A stretch of 64,000 nt of DNA from assembly GCA_025890175.1 (NCBI GenBank), contig JANPYM010000001.1:2340853-2404852 (forward strand), in the 5' to 3' direction. The notes beneath the pieces were generated by a model. It was given only the letters and a program-made list of their open reading frames with translations. It did no database searches and was not told where the DNA came from. A program made the position numbers and the translations under genes. Origin of the DNA: Ciborinia camelliae. Lineage: Eukaryota > Ascomycota > Leotiomycetes > Helotiales > Sclerotiniaceae. Of this stretch, positions 12,825 through 24,831 are shown in pieces (the stretch's first letter is position 1; the number at the start of each line of letters is the position of its first letter).

Positions 12825-15005
12825 TGTTTCATCAGATTTCGGAGTTCCTTTTTAGAGCAGCTCATTTCCATATGATTATTGTTTTTATTTTATTTTTCAA
12901 AAGCTATTCTTGGCTCATTTGCGTATTGTCTGTGAGTGCCCGGGCCCCATCAACCTGTCCTCCTGCCTGGGTTGGCTATCTTTTATGGGTTACTCGAGTA
13001 TCATCGCTTACAAGCCCCCTTGTGAGGGGGTGAAGACCTTTATGTGATTTGAACTTTAGAAGATTGTAAGTTCAAAGATTCTTTGTCCCTTCACACTTCA
13101 ACAACCGCATTTAGAATTTGGAAGACTCCAAACAACTTACGGCTAGAATAATTGTACATTATCGTTTGAGCTGGGGAGGGGGGTTGTACTGAGGAGAAGG
13201 TCTTCCTGCAAAGTCCGAATTACCTTCGGCAGTTTTCCATGCAATGCAATATTTTAGCCACATCTGAATATCCGAATCGGTTCGTCATCTATATCTAGGT
13301 CATTTGTTGCGTACCCACCTGACTCCAAAATGAAGTCCTAGATAGATGATACCTGGTAGGTACTTACTTTATTCAAACCTCTGCCAAGAATTACCCTTAC
13401 TGAATCGAAATTATGTAGGTTATGCATGGATGCGTTAAAATTGAAAGCCAAGCCCTTGTTCACTTTACGAATGCGGCCAAAATATATATATAAAACGATA
13501 TATATGTGCAGAGTGGATATGATATTTTCTTTGTTTTTTGTGGCAATAATATATATGCCAGCTTTGTTGTGTTGTGTTGTGTAGTCACAACTCACAGCCA
13601 ATAATGCGTGAGGAGCTATAGAAAAAAGAAAAATTCAATTTAGCTGCATGATGGTCTTGAGATTACTAATTACTAAATCTGCTTGCTAAGTACTAAGGTA
13701 AGATTGGGTGTGAGCTAGTGTGAGGGGACTCAGGGGAGAGACAAAGAAGAAGAAAGATTACTATCTCTGAAACTACATACCTGATTACTGGACCCAATAG
13801 AGGAATCAGCACATGACTCCTCAATACTTTCATCTCATCCCCTCCGCCCAGGATTAAAAGTCGGGAATTCATGATAGAGTGGGTAGAATTGGTGATAGTG
13901 AGCGAGCGATATCTAAGGATGGCAACTATGAGATGAGAGACAGAGAAGATAAAAAGAGCGTCGATGTAATTGATATCTAGTATCTTGTACAGTCATATTT
14001 CGCCTATTCTCTCGCCCTGATCCCAACCCTCCCCCTGTTAGACATACATTCCAGAATCACCAGACAAGCCGGAAACAAACTCCCCACGCTGAAATTACTC
14101 CCAATCAATGTAAAGTTTCTTATCAATCCGTCTTTTTCGATACGTCAAAACTCATGCAACAAGAATTTTTGATGCCGAGAAGTGACGCTGTGGAGGGGGC
14201 CATGAGATGAGGTTTGAGGGATAGTGAAGGCGATAATTCTCTGTTGGTTTTCGTCTACGATGGACAACAACATGATGTCATTACATTCAGAACCGATGAT
14301 CAGAGTCTACTTGAAGCTCGATATAAATGAACACCGTGCACTGGTAGATCCGCATCAAAACCGTCAAGGTATATATCAATCGAAAACTTCCAAGGGAAAA
14401 GAATACTATGCCGAGCTCTCACGTTTCTCTGACAGTTTGAACGTGATTTGTGGTGTTGGGATAGAACTACTCGCGGGCTTTCAAAGCTCGGGGAGTATTA
14501 TTATATCAGCTCCCTCAAAAGCGGAGTCATTTACATGTTTTCTCTTATGTATGGGTTATATATCTTCTACTTCTCGGAGGCCAACAAGCTCCAAGTTTCT
14601 AGTCCGGAGATGGTTGGTTGTAAGCTGTTATTTGGTCTGCAAGCACCTAGACTTGGAACTATGAAGCTTACAATTCTGCCTAGGGATTAGCCGCTATCAG
14701 CGGGGTCATCCATCCTCTTTCTACCTTCTGCAATGGGAGTTGGATTCAAAATTGGCCAATCCGTGGTGCACGTGGAAAGCATACACGGTTATCATTATTT
14801 CCTAAGTTGAAAGCAGAATGAAGAACGAGGATCCTCAGTATCCTCGAAGAGAAATTCTTCTAACGATATATTACCCCTCCAACCACCTTCCTCCAAACAT
14901 TGTTCGGATAATTTTCCCCACCATTCATTCACTCCCCCCCTACCGCATCCATTCACCCCTCACCCCTCTTCATTTGCTCCCCCAACCTCCCCCAGAAAAT
15001 ATGTT

Positions 15006-15126
15006 GGTTTCGTCGAAAAGGGATGTGGATTGAAGATCTAAACTGGGACTGCTTATAAGCAAGGTCCTGAGCTAATACTACGCTAGTCTAGTCTCCATGT
15101 GACCTGATAAATCCACCCCTGTTACT
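15006..15126 (+). ncRNA. RNA-like element, copy A
   Basis: The same element recurs at 17988-18111 in the same orientation. A 22-nt block containing GATGTGGATTGAAGATCT is identical in both. A 3' block (GTGACCTGATAAA, CCACCC, TGTTACT) matches at 25 of 28 positions. Its GTGGATT can pair with AATCCAC in the 3' block, closing the element. Inside, GGGACTGC and GCAAGGTCCT can form a hairpin over a TTATAA loop. Ends are conserved while the middle varies, which suggests a structured RNA or a small repeat rather than coding DNA. The family is not recognised. Orientation is assumed. Confidence 0.4.
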
Positions 15127-15824
15127 CCCCCCCAGACCAGGACTCCACCTTCCATTCACTCCTCTATTCATCTTCCCACCTCCAGATCCAAAAACGCCCG
15201 TACCTCGCAATGGATCCAGATATTCCCGAAGTTAACGAGTCACAAAGGGAAAAGCCGGGATTTCTCTTCTCTTCCTTCCCCCATTCTGCTAGTCTTTGCT
15301 TCGAAAAATCTAGTTGCCTAGGCCCTAGACAAGAGAAAGATCCTTATCGTGAGTGGTATCCAAGATATATATATATATATGTATACACCTTCGCTTAAAA
15401 ACGTTTATGCGTCGCTACTAAAAAGGGGAGGGAGTTGAGTAAAAGAACTTTGAGCGTCATCCCTCACCTTTCCATAAAAATACAAGATATCTGAAAAAAT
15501 GGTGATTGTGTTCATGGTACTGTTTCATTCGATACCCATATCATACATCGGATGTCATTTCCCACGCCTTCCCCCGGCTACGAGAAAAGTTTAATCCCCC
15601 CCCACCAAACTCCTAAGTATGACTATGACCACTTCGCCCCCTCCCTGATCTAAATACCAATCTCAAGCCTACAAACCACTATCCTGACTAGTTCCGCTCC
15701 TACAAGATTCTATGCATCAGCAAACCATTCACCACAATATATATCTTTCAACAAAGCTCGCCAAATTCAAAAAAAAGTCTCACATGAGACAGACATGCGC
15801 AGAATGCAATTTCAAAGGAGCATC

Positions 15825-17144
15825 TCACTTATGTTTCGCCGCAGCATGTCCCGCGGTCTTCTTCTGCAGCTTCTTAATACCCTCCTCGGAATGATCAGAG
15901 TGTTCGTGGCGGTCTGCTGCTACCTGTATTTGTTATTGTATTAGCATGTTTTCCGCTCATTCTTATACATGAAATAAAGTAGAACAAGAAAAGAAAACAG
16001 AATGAAAATCAAGTCTTAAAGATAGAGGATGAAGAGGAAGCAATAAAACTACTAAACGCCTCCATTTCCTCCTTTGCCCCTCAAATCTCCCTTCTTCTTC
16101 GCTAGGAATTTAATCTTATTATTCTCCGCTCTTTCTTTTGATCTTTCCAACATATCCTTCGGACTCCATTTAACTCTCTCCGCTTGATTCTCCTCACTAT
16201 ACACAGGATAATACTTGTGCTGCGCATTCACTTCCATTTGTATAGGATCATCTACGCAAAGTCTCTTTTCCTTTTTGACTCTGTGTTTCGCAAACCTGGG
16301 TCTCGTAGCAGGAATTTCTCTTTGATGTTTGACGTTTGACGTAGGTTACACGGCCCGCTACTTCTCCAAAGAAGAGTGATGTTGGATCCTGTTTTTTTTT
16401 TTGCCAAAACACTTGCTGGAAGGATGGGTACGGGTATATAGGGTTGAGTCGAGTGTCTCCAGTCTCCACTTGTTATGTGAACTGGAAGGGAAAGGTGGAT
16501 ATGCGGGTGGAGAGATTGGACTGGATCCAGGTAGCTTTCTATGTGCGGGACTTCTCTTGAGCTACTTTCTCTTTATAGATACTCCAAACAAAACTACTAT
16601 CGGGAGAAAGCGGTATGCACAGCGGAAGCGAAAAGAAAGAAAAGTCACCTACAGCTTCCTCACTATCACTAGCCAACTCTGGTTTCCAGTGATTCTTTCC
16701 TTCCTTCTGTTTGGCCAATTGATCTTGCTTGTGACGTTCATTCTCGACTGCTTGTTCCGGGTTATCTATTTTGCATTTTCCAGTTAGTAGTTCATCTTTC
16801 TTCGAGAGTAACGACTTGAGGATTGAGTATGCAAGGTGTGTGAAGAAAACTGGGTACGTTGGACTGGTGGGAAGAGGAACTCGAGATATGCAGCATATAC
16901 TCCGACAGTCATACACCAGTCGATGCCCTAGCACTCATAACTCCCTTGATCCAACCCCCGGGCCCTCAACAACAGCGGCAACTACCAGCTAAGCCCCAGA
17001 ATATCGGAACATTGTAAGATCAAACTTACGTCTATCGCTCTCTTTTAAAGTTCTGACACTTGAAACTGCAAATGTTCGTCGGGTAGGTGCTGTGAATGAG
17101 ACTGGGCGTGCAGCTCTGATGGATTGGCGGAGGATGAAAGACAT
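15825..17144 (-). CDS. Small mitochondrial protein of unknown function
   Basis: Three exons (17030-17144, 16653-16765, 15825-15923) encode 108 aa. The N-terminus is a mitochondrial presequence rich in Arg and Ser and free of acidic residues (MSFILRQSIRAARPVSF). The hydrophilic remainder includes ESDRHNPEQAVENERHKQDQ, KQKEGKNHWKPELASDSEEA and a His/Lys-rich tail ending HAAAKHK. I recognise this as a conserved small fungal family in which the KQKEGKxxW / ELASxSEEA core recurs, but I do not know a tested function. The three exons join in frame (327 nt). The second intron is 729 nt, far longer than the others here, and holds a separate minus-strand ORF at 16052-16237. The gene lies between the two copies of the RNA-like element. 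Confidence 0.75.
16052..16237 (-). CDS. Possible nested small ORF (61 aa) inside an intron
   Basis: The ORF lies within intron 2 of the small mitochondrial gene, on the same strand. It reads as a hydrophilic, highly charged peptide (MEVNAQHKYYPVYSEENQ, then AERVKWSPKDMLERSKERAE, ending in a Lys/Gly-rich tail). The open frame extends upstream of the ATG as VDDPIQ. The composition looks protein-like rather than random. Joining it to the host gene's exon 2 with the acceptor at 16252-16254 puts it out of frame. So it would be an independent nested gene, or an exon joined by splice sites I could not identify. No family is recognised. Confidence 0.35.
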   Translation of the reverse strand: MEVNAQHKYYPVYSEENQAERVKWSPKDMLERSKERAENNKIKFLAKKKGDLRGKGGNGGV

Positions 17145-17987
17145 TGTATGGTTGTGTTGAGTAGTGGGTGATTCTGATTGAGGGGTTAATTGGTTGATAC
17201 TTCTGTTTCTTTTTGGTGTGCTTGAGAGATTGAGGGAAGAGAAGATGAGGTCCACAGAATTGAATTGGGTTTTCATTTACTCACTAGTTGATTAATCACT
17301 TTTTAATATCAATTGAGGCTGTAGATGTAAAAAATATATGTATATGGCCAATAAATGTTCAACAGGAAAGAACGAAGATGTTGACACCCTCTATCTCTAG
17401 CCTCACCTCAAATCCTCAAATGTCCTACCTCATACCTACCTCATACCTACCTCATTAATAATCAATACCCTCTTCTCAATTGGCAGATAAACCTGTTTAG
17501 CATTGATGTTCAGTATCAGTATATACCTACAGCTACGTAGGTAGTGTCTGCATCAGTCTGATGGAGGTGGTGGGACAAAATGACGTAGGATATGTAATCT
17601 TACATCAATAATCACAGATGATATGTTATCACAGCGCGGCCGAGGTTAGCTGGAGGTTGTCAACTTCCCTCCAGCCGCGCTTCAACCGAATCTTGCATTC
17701 CATTATTAGGTAAGCCTCATACCTACCTAGGTAGGTAGGTATTTACAGCCTCATTATTCAGGCGACACATTCTCATTCCATCCCGTTATTCTCATTACCT
17801 ACCTGATTTCCATGGATTATTCCGTCTCATTCCAAGATTCCAAGATATTTCAACTTTCCAAGGTTCATTCATTTCAGGGGTTTGCTTCACTGCCCGCCCA
17901 GCCCGAGGTGCGATTTCCGGAGTTTCCGTTTCGTCTTAGTTCCTACCTAGTAGTTTCTTAGTTTCTTGAAGCCATCGAAATTCGATG

Positions 17988-18111
17988 GGTTTCGTGAAAG
18001 AGGGATGTGGATTGAAGATCTAATAAACCGTGGCTGCGTATAATTAAGCCAGGTCTTAAACTAATGATTCGACATTTGCTTCAGTGACTTGATAAAACCA
18101 CCCATGTTACT
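17988..18111 (+). ncRNA. RNA-like element, copy B
   Basis: Second copy of the element at 15006-15126, about 3 kb away on the same strand. The 5' block (18002-18023) is identical, the 3' block (18084-18111) differs at three positions, and the middle is diverged. TGGCT and AGCCA (around 18031-18051) can form an internal hairpin at the place where copy A forms GGGAC/GTCCT. Different bases therefore support a similar fold. The closing stem has one A-A mismatch here. A separate hairpin, CCATCGA / TCGATGG, lies just upstream at 17972-17988. No known RNA family was recognised. Confidence 0.4.
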
Positions 18112-18116
18112 ACTGC

Positions 18117-18190
18117 CATCATCCATGATTCATCCATGATCCATCCATGATCCATCCATGATCGATGGCATCCATCACCCATGATCCATC
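18117..18190. repeat. CATCCATGAT-type minisatellite
   Basis: Imperfect tandem units built from CATCCATGAT follow directly after RNA-like copy B. The stretch is non-coding. Confidence 0.8.
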
Positions 18191-19845
18191 GTTTACGTGT
18201 ATCACGCAAGTCTTGTGATGAACCAACCATCTCAACTGCCGTACCAGACCCTACTTTTCTCTCGCCCATCCATCCCTTTCCGCTTCTTCCCACATAAATA
18301 ATACGATGGCGGCATATCGAGGGATGGATAATAGAGCGAGTACCTACTACTACCTAGGGAGGCATGATTGATGATTGATCGTAATGGATGGGCGGAGTGA
18401 ACTTTGATTGATGTGAATACCGATATGTAGACATCCATCAAGGTAGATAAGCTTTCCATACCTATCTATCTATCTAGGACCTAGGTATGCTTTCTAAAGT
18501 GCTTACTCTATCATATTATATTCCGGTAGATTTATTTGATCCTCCCTCCCTCGCCTCCTCATTTTACCCCCCTTCCGTCCCGTCTAACTCTTCGAGTATC
18601 AATTCATCTCACTCTGAGTCTCCCACAACTCCACCTGTATCACCGTAAGCTTACTTACACCTCATCATCATTATCGGCACATGAAGTTTATCACCAACAT
18701 CGTCTAAAATTCGATTATTTATTTAAGTAGAAAGTCCTTTGTATTAAAGTACCTATTACCTATCGAGACCGCCATCTTTTGCTGCTCTCTTATTCCAAAT
18801 TCATCCTTCATACTCATTAACATAAAATATCAAAGAAAGACTATAGAGGAGTTAATTCATCATGCAATTCATTCCACCCCATATTTCCATTCCCAATACA
18901 CAATCCCCTATACATCACCATTCCCACCACATAAATGCACCAGTAACAGTAATAATAGCAATGGTAAAGGAAAAAGAATGCATGTTGTAGGATTGAGAAA
19001 ACATGATATGATAGATAAAATATAAATGTTCCAAACGCTACAGTATATGACGTTTGTACCTGACCACCCAAAGACCTAGAAATACCCGAGTTTCTTGATA
19101 TCATCCGAAGTGCACACAAAATCGCCTCGCCCCAGCCAAAGTATATGATAATGACATTGGATCGAATTGCATCAAGCACGCAATGTAAAAATATGCACCC
19201 GCATGATGTGTTCAACCGCTCCAAAAACAAGCCCAAGATACCCAACACCAGCTACAAGACGCGCTCAACATATAAAGAAGCAGCGCTCGACTTTGTTCAA
19301 GACACCCAACCAACACCATGGGCCCTAAATACCAAGGAGATTGAGATAATCTTTCTCCGAAAATGTACCCCCAAATAAAACACCGGTATCCCTTTCTCCA
19401 TTGTTGACAGAAAAAGGAAATCGTTCTATGTAACTTTGAAAGATATATCTTTTTTTCGTAGACCATATGAAGTCGCCGCTTCATGTTCCCACCCATTAAA
19501 TAAATGCTTATCCCAGAACACCGTCGCAAAAATATGCATGCGCGCTCAAAATCAAAACCCATTATAGTAGGGAAACACCATCTCCGTATTTGAACAAAGG
19601 TATCGATATCTTATGTCGCGCGCCCATTAAACCATCTCAAGGAATATATGAAGAGGGGGAAGTGTCCGAGAAATATACAAAAGAATTCATTGAGGTTGTT
19701 ATATTGTGTGCCGTTACCGGAAAAAAATCGATGTCGAAGAGAGGGGTAACCCGCCAGAATGAAGATTGACGAGAATGCGTAAACAAATCAAAGCGAAGTT
19801 ATGAAAACCAAATGCTTTATGGGTGAAAACAAAAGCAGTGAAGGT

Positions 19846-20436
19846 CTAGTAAAATCGGATAGGAACCCTGGTTTGTTGTTGATGTTGTTGCATTCTGGCG
19901 GGTGACACCGAGGTAGGTGGGCTCGACATTAGTCCTCCGTCATTAGGATTCACGATGGGAATAGCGTTTCTCCCGATGCGTGTTGCCGAAGGTTGATGGA
20001 TTTTCAATGCTGATACATTGAAACCGGATTGAACGAACGGATGAGAGTTGGAGTTGAGAGAGAAATTTGTATCAGGCGATAAGTTTACAGATACCTGCAT
20101 CGATTGTGGCGAATTTGTAGGAGACCCACTGGCCAACGAAGAACGATCAGAACCAGATCCGTTGATCGATACGGATTCTTCTTCCGTCAAGAGGTTTGGA
20201 CAAAATTCTGCGTCATCTTCCAAATCAAATGATCTTGCGTATTCAAACTGTTGACGATAACTTATCACTGCGGCGGCCTCCTCTTCACGTTTCACAATCT
20301 TTTGAAATTGTTTGTTGTGATTATTCTGTGGTAGGCGGGCATTTCGTCGACTTCGGTTGTGCACATTTCCATTCTGAGCATTTGTAGGGGTTGCATGTTG
20401 CTGATGAGCATTGAAGTTATGATAGTATGAAGACAT
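19846..20436 (-). CDS. Conserved fungal protein of unknown function (196 aa)
   Basis: A single exon opens with MSSYYHNFNAHQQHATPTNA. The protein is hydrophilic and low in complexity: a Gln/Asn/His-rich N-terminus, a basic patch (RSRRNARLPQ), and a central segment QQFEYARSFDLEDDAEFCP followed by NLLTEEE that looks like the conserved core. Ser/Pro-rich and Gln-rich tails follow, ending VPIRFY. No membrane segment, signal peptide or enzyme motif is visible, so it is probably a disordered cytosolic or nuclear protein. An upstream in-frame extension to 20658 is less protein-like, so the ATG at 20436 is preferred. I infer, but have not verified, that it is conserved in related fungi. Confidence 0.65.
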   Translation of the reverse strand: MSSYYHNFNAHQQHATPTNAQNGNVHNRSRRNARLPQNNHNKQFQKIVKREEEAAAVISYRQQFEYARSFDLEDDAEFCPNLLTEEESVSINGSGSDRSSLASGSPTNSPQSMQVSVNLSPDTNFSLNSNSHPFVQSGFNVSALKIHQPSATRIGRNAIPIVNPNDGGLMSSPPTSVSPARMQQHQQQTRVPIRFY

Positions 20437-20763
20437 TATCAGTTCATGTATGTTGGAGGCGGATAATATAAGAGTGGGTGTTAGATGTTGTGTTTTTTGC
20501 TGTGCTGTATTGTGCTGAGTGGAAAGTGACCCGATCGGTAAGGCTTTGTGATGAGCAACAAAGGAATTTGACAGTATTTGTTGGGCGGGGGTGGATGAAA
20601 CTTGGTACTTGATTTGATTTCTAAGAGGATGAGGATGAATAAAGATAGATTGAATCAATAGATATTTTGAGAGGATAATCGACGATGATCAATGTTGAAA
20701 GTAGGAGTATGGTGTTGTGTTGTGTGTTGTGGGAAGAGAGGAAGAATTGTCGATGGAGATGAG

Positions 20764-20800
20764 AATGTAATGTAAATGTAAATGTAAATGTAATGTAATG
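20764..20800. repeat. ATGTAA-type microsatellite
   Basis: Tandem ATGTAA/ATGTA units lie upstream of the minus-strand gene starting at 20436. A similar motif forms the inverted repeat near 12.8 kb. Confidence 0.8.
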
Positions 20801-21279
20801 TGGGAGAACAAGTAGGTTTAGATCAATAAGATGATGGCTAGGAAGTCGAATGTCGATAGATTAGTGGCGAATTGAGCGAAGTTACACGCACTAGTAGTTT
20901 GAGCTAGTGATGTACTAGGCCCAAAACCGCTTAAATTGTGTCAGAAGGGGATATCTTACCGGCTGAATAAGCGAAGGAGTAAATCATTAACTCCTTTGGG
21001 AATAGTTTATAAAAGATGTTTCGAAGTGTCAATGTCAAATGGTCCTCCGTAGTGTTCTCCGTAGTGTTGTCCGTACTAAAAATCCCAATAAGATTACACT
21101 AGGAGGTTCCGACTAATAAACTTTCGCTGTCACTTCTAGCTTAAGTTTCTAACCTGGAAGTTCCAGGGCTTAAAGCCTCTCTCCCACGGTGCCACCAATG
21201 CACCATCCATTCAAATCAAAGCATTCTTCTGAGCACCTGAAGCAAGCACCTGCATAGCAAGTTTTAACTATTGTTAACG

Positions 21280-21590
21280 TAGATGTGTAGGTAGATGTGT
21301 AGGTAGATGTGTAGGTAGATGTGTAGGTAGATGTGTAGGTAGATGTGTAGGTAGATGTGTAGGTAGATGTGTAGGTAGATGTGTAGGTAGATGTGTAGGT
21401 AGATGTGTAGGTAGATGTGTAGGTAGATGTGTAGGTAGATGTGTGGGTAGGTGTGTGGGTAGATGTGTAGGTAGATGTGTAGGTAGATGTGTAGGTAGAT
21501 GTGTAGGTAGATGTGTAGGTAGATGTGTGGGTAGGTGTGTGGGTAGATGTGTAGATAGATGTGTAGATACCTATGTAGCTAGATGTGTAC
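21280..21590. repeat. 12-bp minisatellite (about 25 units)
   Basis: Tandem copies of GTAGGTAGATGT run with occasional G/A changes (GTGGGTAGGTGT variants recur in two blocks). Because the unit is 12 bp, one minus-strand frame stays open and would read as repeated STYT. I treat this as a by-product of the repeat, not a gene. Confidence 0.92.
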
Positions 21591-24500
21591 TCGGGAGTCT
21601 CTACCGGTAGTTTCCCATTTTGCTTATTATGTACTGTATGTACTGCAAAAATGATCAATAGAGTTTGAGGGGGTTTGGGTATTGCCTTCTAGTCGTCCCT
21701 GGGAGTCTGGGACCTCCATCGAGGTTAGCTGGGACTTCCTCAGGCTCAAGGGACATAGGCGGCCCAACAGCTGGAGGTCATCTCGATGCGATTATTCGAT
21801 TATTCATTTGATTTGATGATCTCATTAGATAGTTCCCACCAAAAATACGCAGCCATCATCTTCCCAATCTTTATCATCATTTCCATCCGGTAATGGCATG
21901 AAATTGATTCCCATATTTAATTAATATTAACCCACTGAGGTACGAGTATTCAATTCTTCAAACCTAGTTCTTGAACATCGTCGATTCGTCGCACATTATT
22001 TCTACAATACATACATAATCCAAAAATAGCCATGAGTAGGTATCTTCAACAGCACAAAAAAAGAAACTGTACAGCACTACAAATGAATAGTAAGAGCAGT
22101 GTATGTACGGTATTCCTTTGTTTACGGAGTACATCTGTCTCGACTCTCCAATGGATCGAGGTTCCATCTGAACATCCCCTACAGATTAAATTCAGATAAA
22201 AGAAAGGATGCTTTAAAATCCGGAACACACTCAAGGATCAACAACCATCCCTCCCGGACTGCAGTACCACACAAGTCATCTTCTAATCAATGATTGGCCA
22301 CAATCAGCTTTCGAAAATCAGATAAGTAAGAAATGCAACCGCCGTCAGCGCAGCAGCGCCAGTCCAGTGCCAGCAAATGCTATCACTGAATCAAGTCCTG
22401 CAGGCTGCATGGTGTTTTAGAAGCAGCTGTTAAACAGGTGGGGATTATTGGTAGGTACTGAAAGCCACTGAGCTTTAGTACTGGAGATCATACAACCGCA
22501 GCACCATCTGTAAATTGAAATGGGTTAAAATAACCCCAACGCTCTGTTCAGGAATCAGTATGCGCAAGCACTCTCATTTCCGTTTTATCCAGCGATAGCC
22601 ACCCCAAACGGTACCTTTCATTTATTAAACAATTGATTTCCGAAGTCCCATTGCCCCCTGTTCGACGGTAACTCCACATGGAATTGGGTGGCTCGAGTGG
22701 GAGGTTCAAAGATGCGGCAAAGAAATTCGTGCGCAGAGTTGCTGGTGTTTCTAAATTAATCAATCCTCCACACCATCCATAACAATGATAACACCACTAC
22801 GTGACTACCTAGTACGGTACAAATAGCACCGCAACACATCACTGCCGTCAAAACTTACGCTCGAGGTCTACCTAGGTAGCTTTCCTCAATGAAAATAGTG
22901 GAATATCGGAAATAATACAAAGCAAAAAATGAATTACGAAATGTTTCACTTTTTGGCTATTTCTTCCAATTATCCAATTATAGATACATTATTCGGGTAT
23001 TCTATTCAGTGCCGTAGAATTATCTCACCCCAGAACCTGAGGAGGTGACATGTACTCACCCACCATTTAAAAAGCTCCTAGCTATCAATTAAAGACAGTA
23101 CAGCCTATAAAACAGTTCCATGATATCGGATCTACAGCACTTGCCCAAATTCCAGTAGCCCATATTGATGTAATTTCAAGGTTATTCTAGGCTCGATCTA
23201 CGGAGCTCCCATACGCTTGGTGGTATTTTCAATTGCATTGCACCTCCGAAGTACGAAACAACCTCCCGAGTCCCTCTCCATCACGCCCGTCCACAAAAGG
23301 ATTATTCCCAGTTCCGGAGAAGGCTGTGTTGTGCAACCAGTGCACGGGGTGCTCTTTTCCTACCACCCTAGCATCCCACTCACAACCAAATAACCAGGCT
23401 TTGTTTCCAAAAACCAATCAATTTGAAGCATGCGTTTCGATGTGACACGAGGGGGTGTGGAATTGGTTATTGGCTTGGATGTGAGTGTGGTTGTAAGAGA
23501 AATGGTGGTGTGGATGAAGATATAAATATACACCGCCTTTTTGCACAACTTTAGTGTAGCCGCTAAGTACAATAGTCTATGAATTGTTTTGTTCATAATT
23601 GTTATATAGATACATCAATTTTATGGATTAACCCTGTTGAGAAGTTTACCCCACAAGCCTCGCTTGGAGTTTATATATAAAAGCTAATAAGGCTTGAAGA
23701 TTTAAAGTGCGGTGACGATGCGACTTATGCGAGTTGATTTGATGGCACGTTGCTCAATTTTGGAATTGTAATCGTGCTATACTGCAGTACACCATGTGAT
23801 TCTAATTAATCATTATCAGGAGATACTTCTGTTTAGTGTGCTAGACATCGGACGTTATGACATGGTGCCGATGATATTGTGATGCCAGTATGATGTTCCA
23901 AACACAAAGCTATGAATACAACGAATGAGGTCTAGAAGGTGTAAATAAGCTTTTGAATCATAAGATATCCAATAAGGGCTCGAATGATTTTCTTCGCTAC
24001 AGACAGGTAAGCGAGTAAGTGAGTTAGAAAAGCGAGGCGTAAAAGGAGTTGCAAGTGAAAACAAGTGTGTTGTAAGGTGGAGGTTCGTCGTATATGTTGT
24101 CGAGTCGGATCCTCACTTGATGACCATATTTACTCACAATACAGCCCCCAAACAAACAAAACAGAAATAATTCCCATGTACTGTTGAAATATTGTTTTGT
24201 GATTTGTTATCCCCGCTGTCTCCAATACAGTGGCACCCCTAGTCCAATCACTCAGCACCCCCGCCACGTCACACAAAACACATTGTGAATGTCTTCAGAA
24301 ATTTCAAATTCAATCCTTGTAGAAATGTTCTTTGCCCCCAGAGCCAGAGACACGTATCGACCATGAGACCAACATGTTGTCCTATGTCAAAATCTCACAA
24401 TATGAAGATCTATCCACCAAGGTAGCTATTGGTTTCGGGCCAAACGGAAGGTAAAAGTGAGATTTCGAATATTGATTGAGGAGCTGTGAGTATGATGCGA

Positions 24501-24831
24501 TGCCATATGGTTAGATCGAGTCTGTTGATAGAGCCATTGATGGGTTTGTCCAGCCACCACAGCCTGGTTTTGGCCACGATTCTTCATCCTCCCTGTCTGG
24601 CAGACATGAAGTATTCAATGATGTGTAGAGAGTTCTCGGGGTGGAAGTCCACATCCTTTTACTTCCAACTTGCCAGGAATATGAAAGTTCATCTTATCCT
24701 CTTCCGGAAACGCGGAAATCTTTATGAGGTCTGTATGTAGCCTTTGCCTTTTCCTGTCCCCTTTCAATGTTCCCTCATATCGGATTGCATGCCACTTGGT
24801 TAAGATCTGATTGTTTCCCACGAGTATTCTT

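Larger units (their letters stand above)
12481..15824. other. Gene-free stretch with one RNA-like element
   Basis: About 3.3 kb without a convincing gene. It contains an inverted repeat at 12794-12824, AT-rich sequence, C-rich runs around 14930-15130 and 15580-15610, and the first copy of a duplicated element at 15006-15126. The open frame at 14224-14664 shows no recognisable protein pattern. Confidence 0.55.
17145..19845. other. Gene-free stretch with repeats and RNA-like copy B
   Basis: No convincing gene is seen. The stretch contains TACCTAGGTA within a longer palindrome at 17721-17736, the second RNA-like element at 17988-18111, a CATCCATGAT minisatellite, pyrimidine-rich DNA around 18540-18640, and the 3' flank of the minus-strand gene that ends at 19846. 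Confidence 0.55.
20437..24831. other. Long gene-free stretch with minisatellite
   Basis: About 4.4 kb without a recognisable gene. It holds the upstream region of the 20436 gene, an ATGTAA microsatellite, the 12-bp minisatellite at 21280-21590, one TACCTAGGTA palindrome (22869-22878), and the 3' flank of cyclin C. The many small open frames overlap on both strands and look random. Confidence 0.55.

Noticed and set aside
14224..14664. 146-codon plus-strand ORF
   Set aside because: An overlapping frame is also open, the composition is mixed, and no motif is visible. I could not support it as a gene.
21170..21658. 162-codon ORF of STYT repeats
   Set aside because: It is produced by a 12-bp tandem repeat that keeps one frame open. 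The flanks show no start context, domain or signal peptide.
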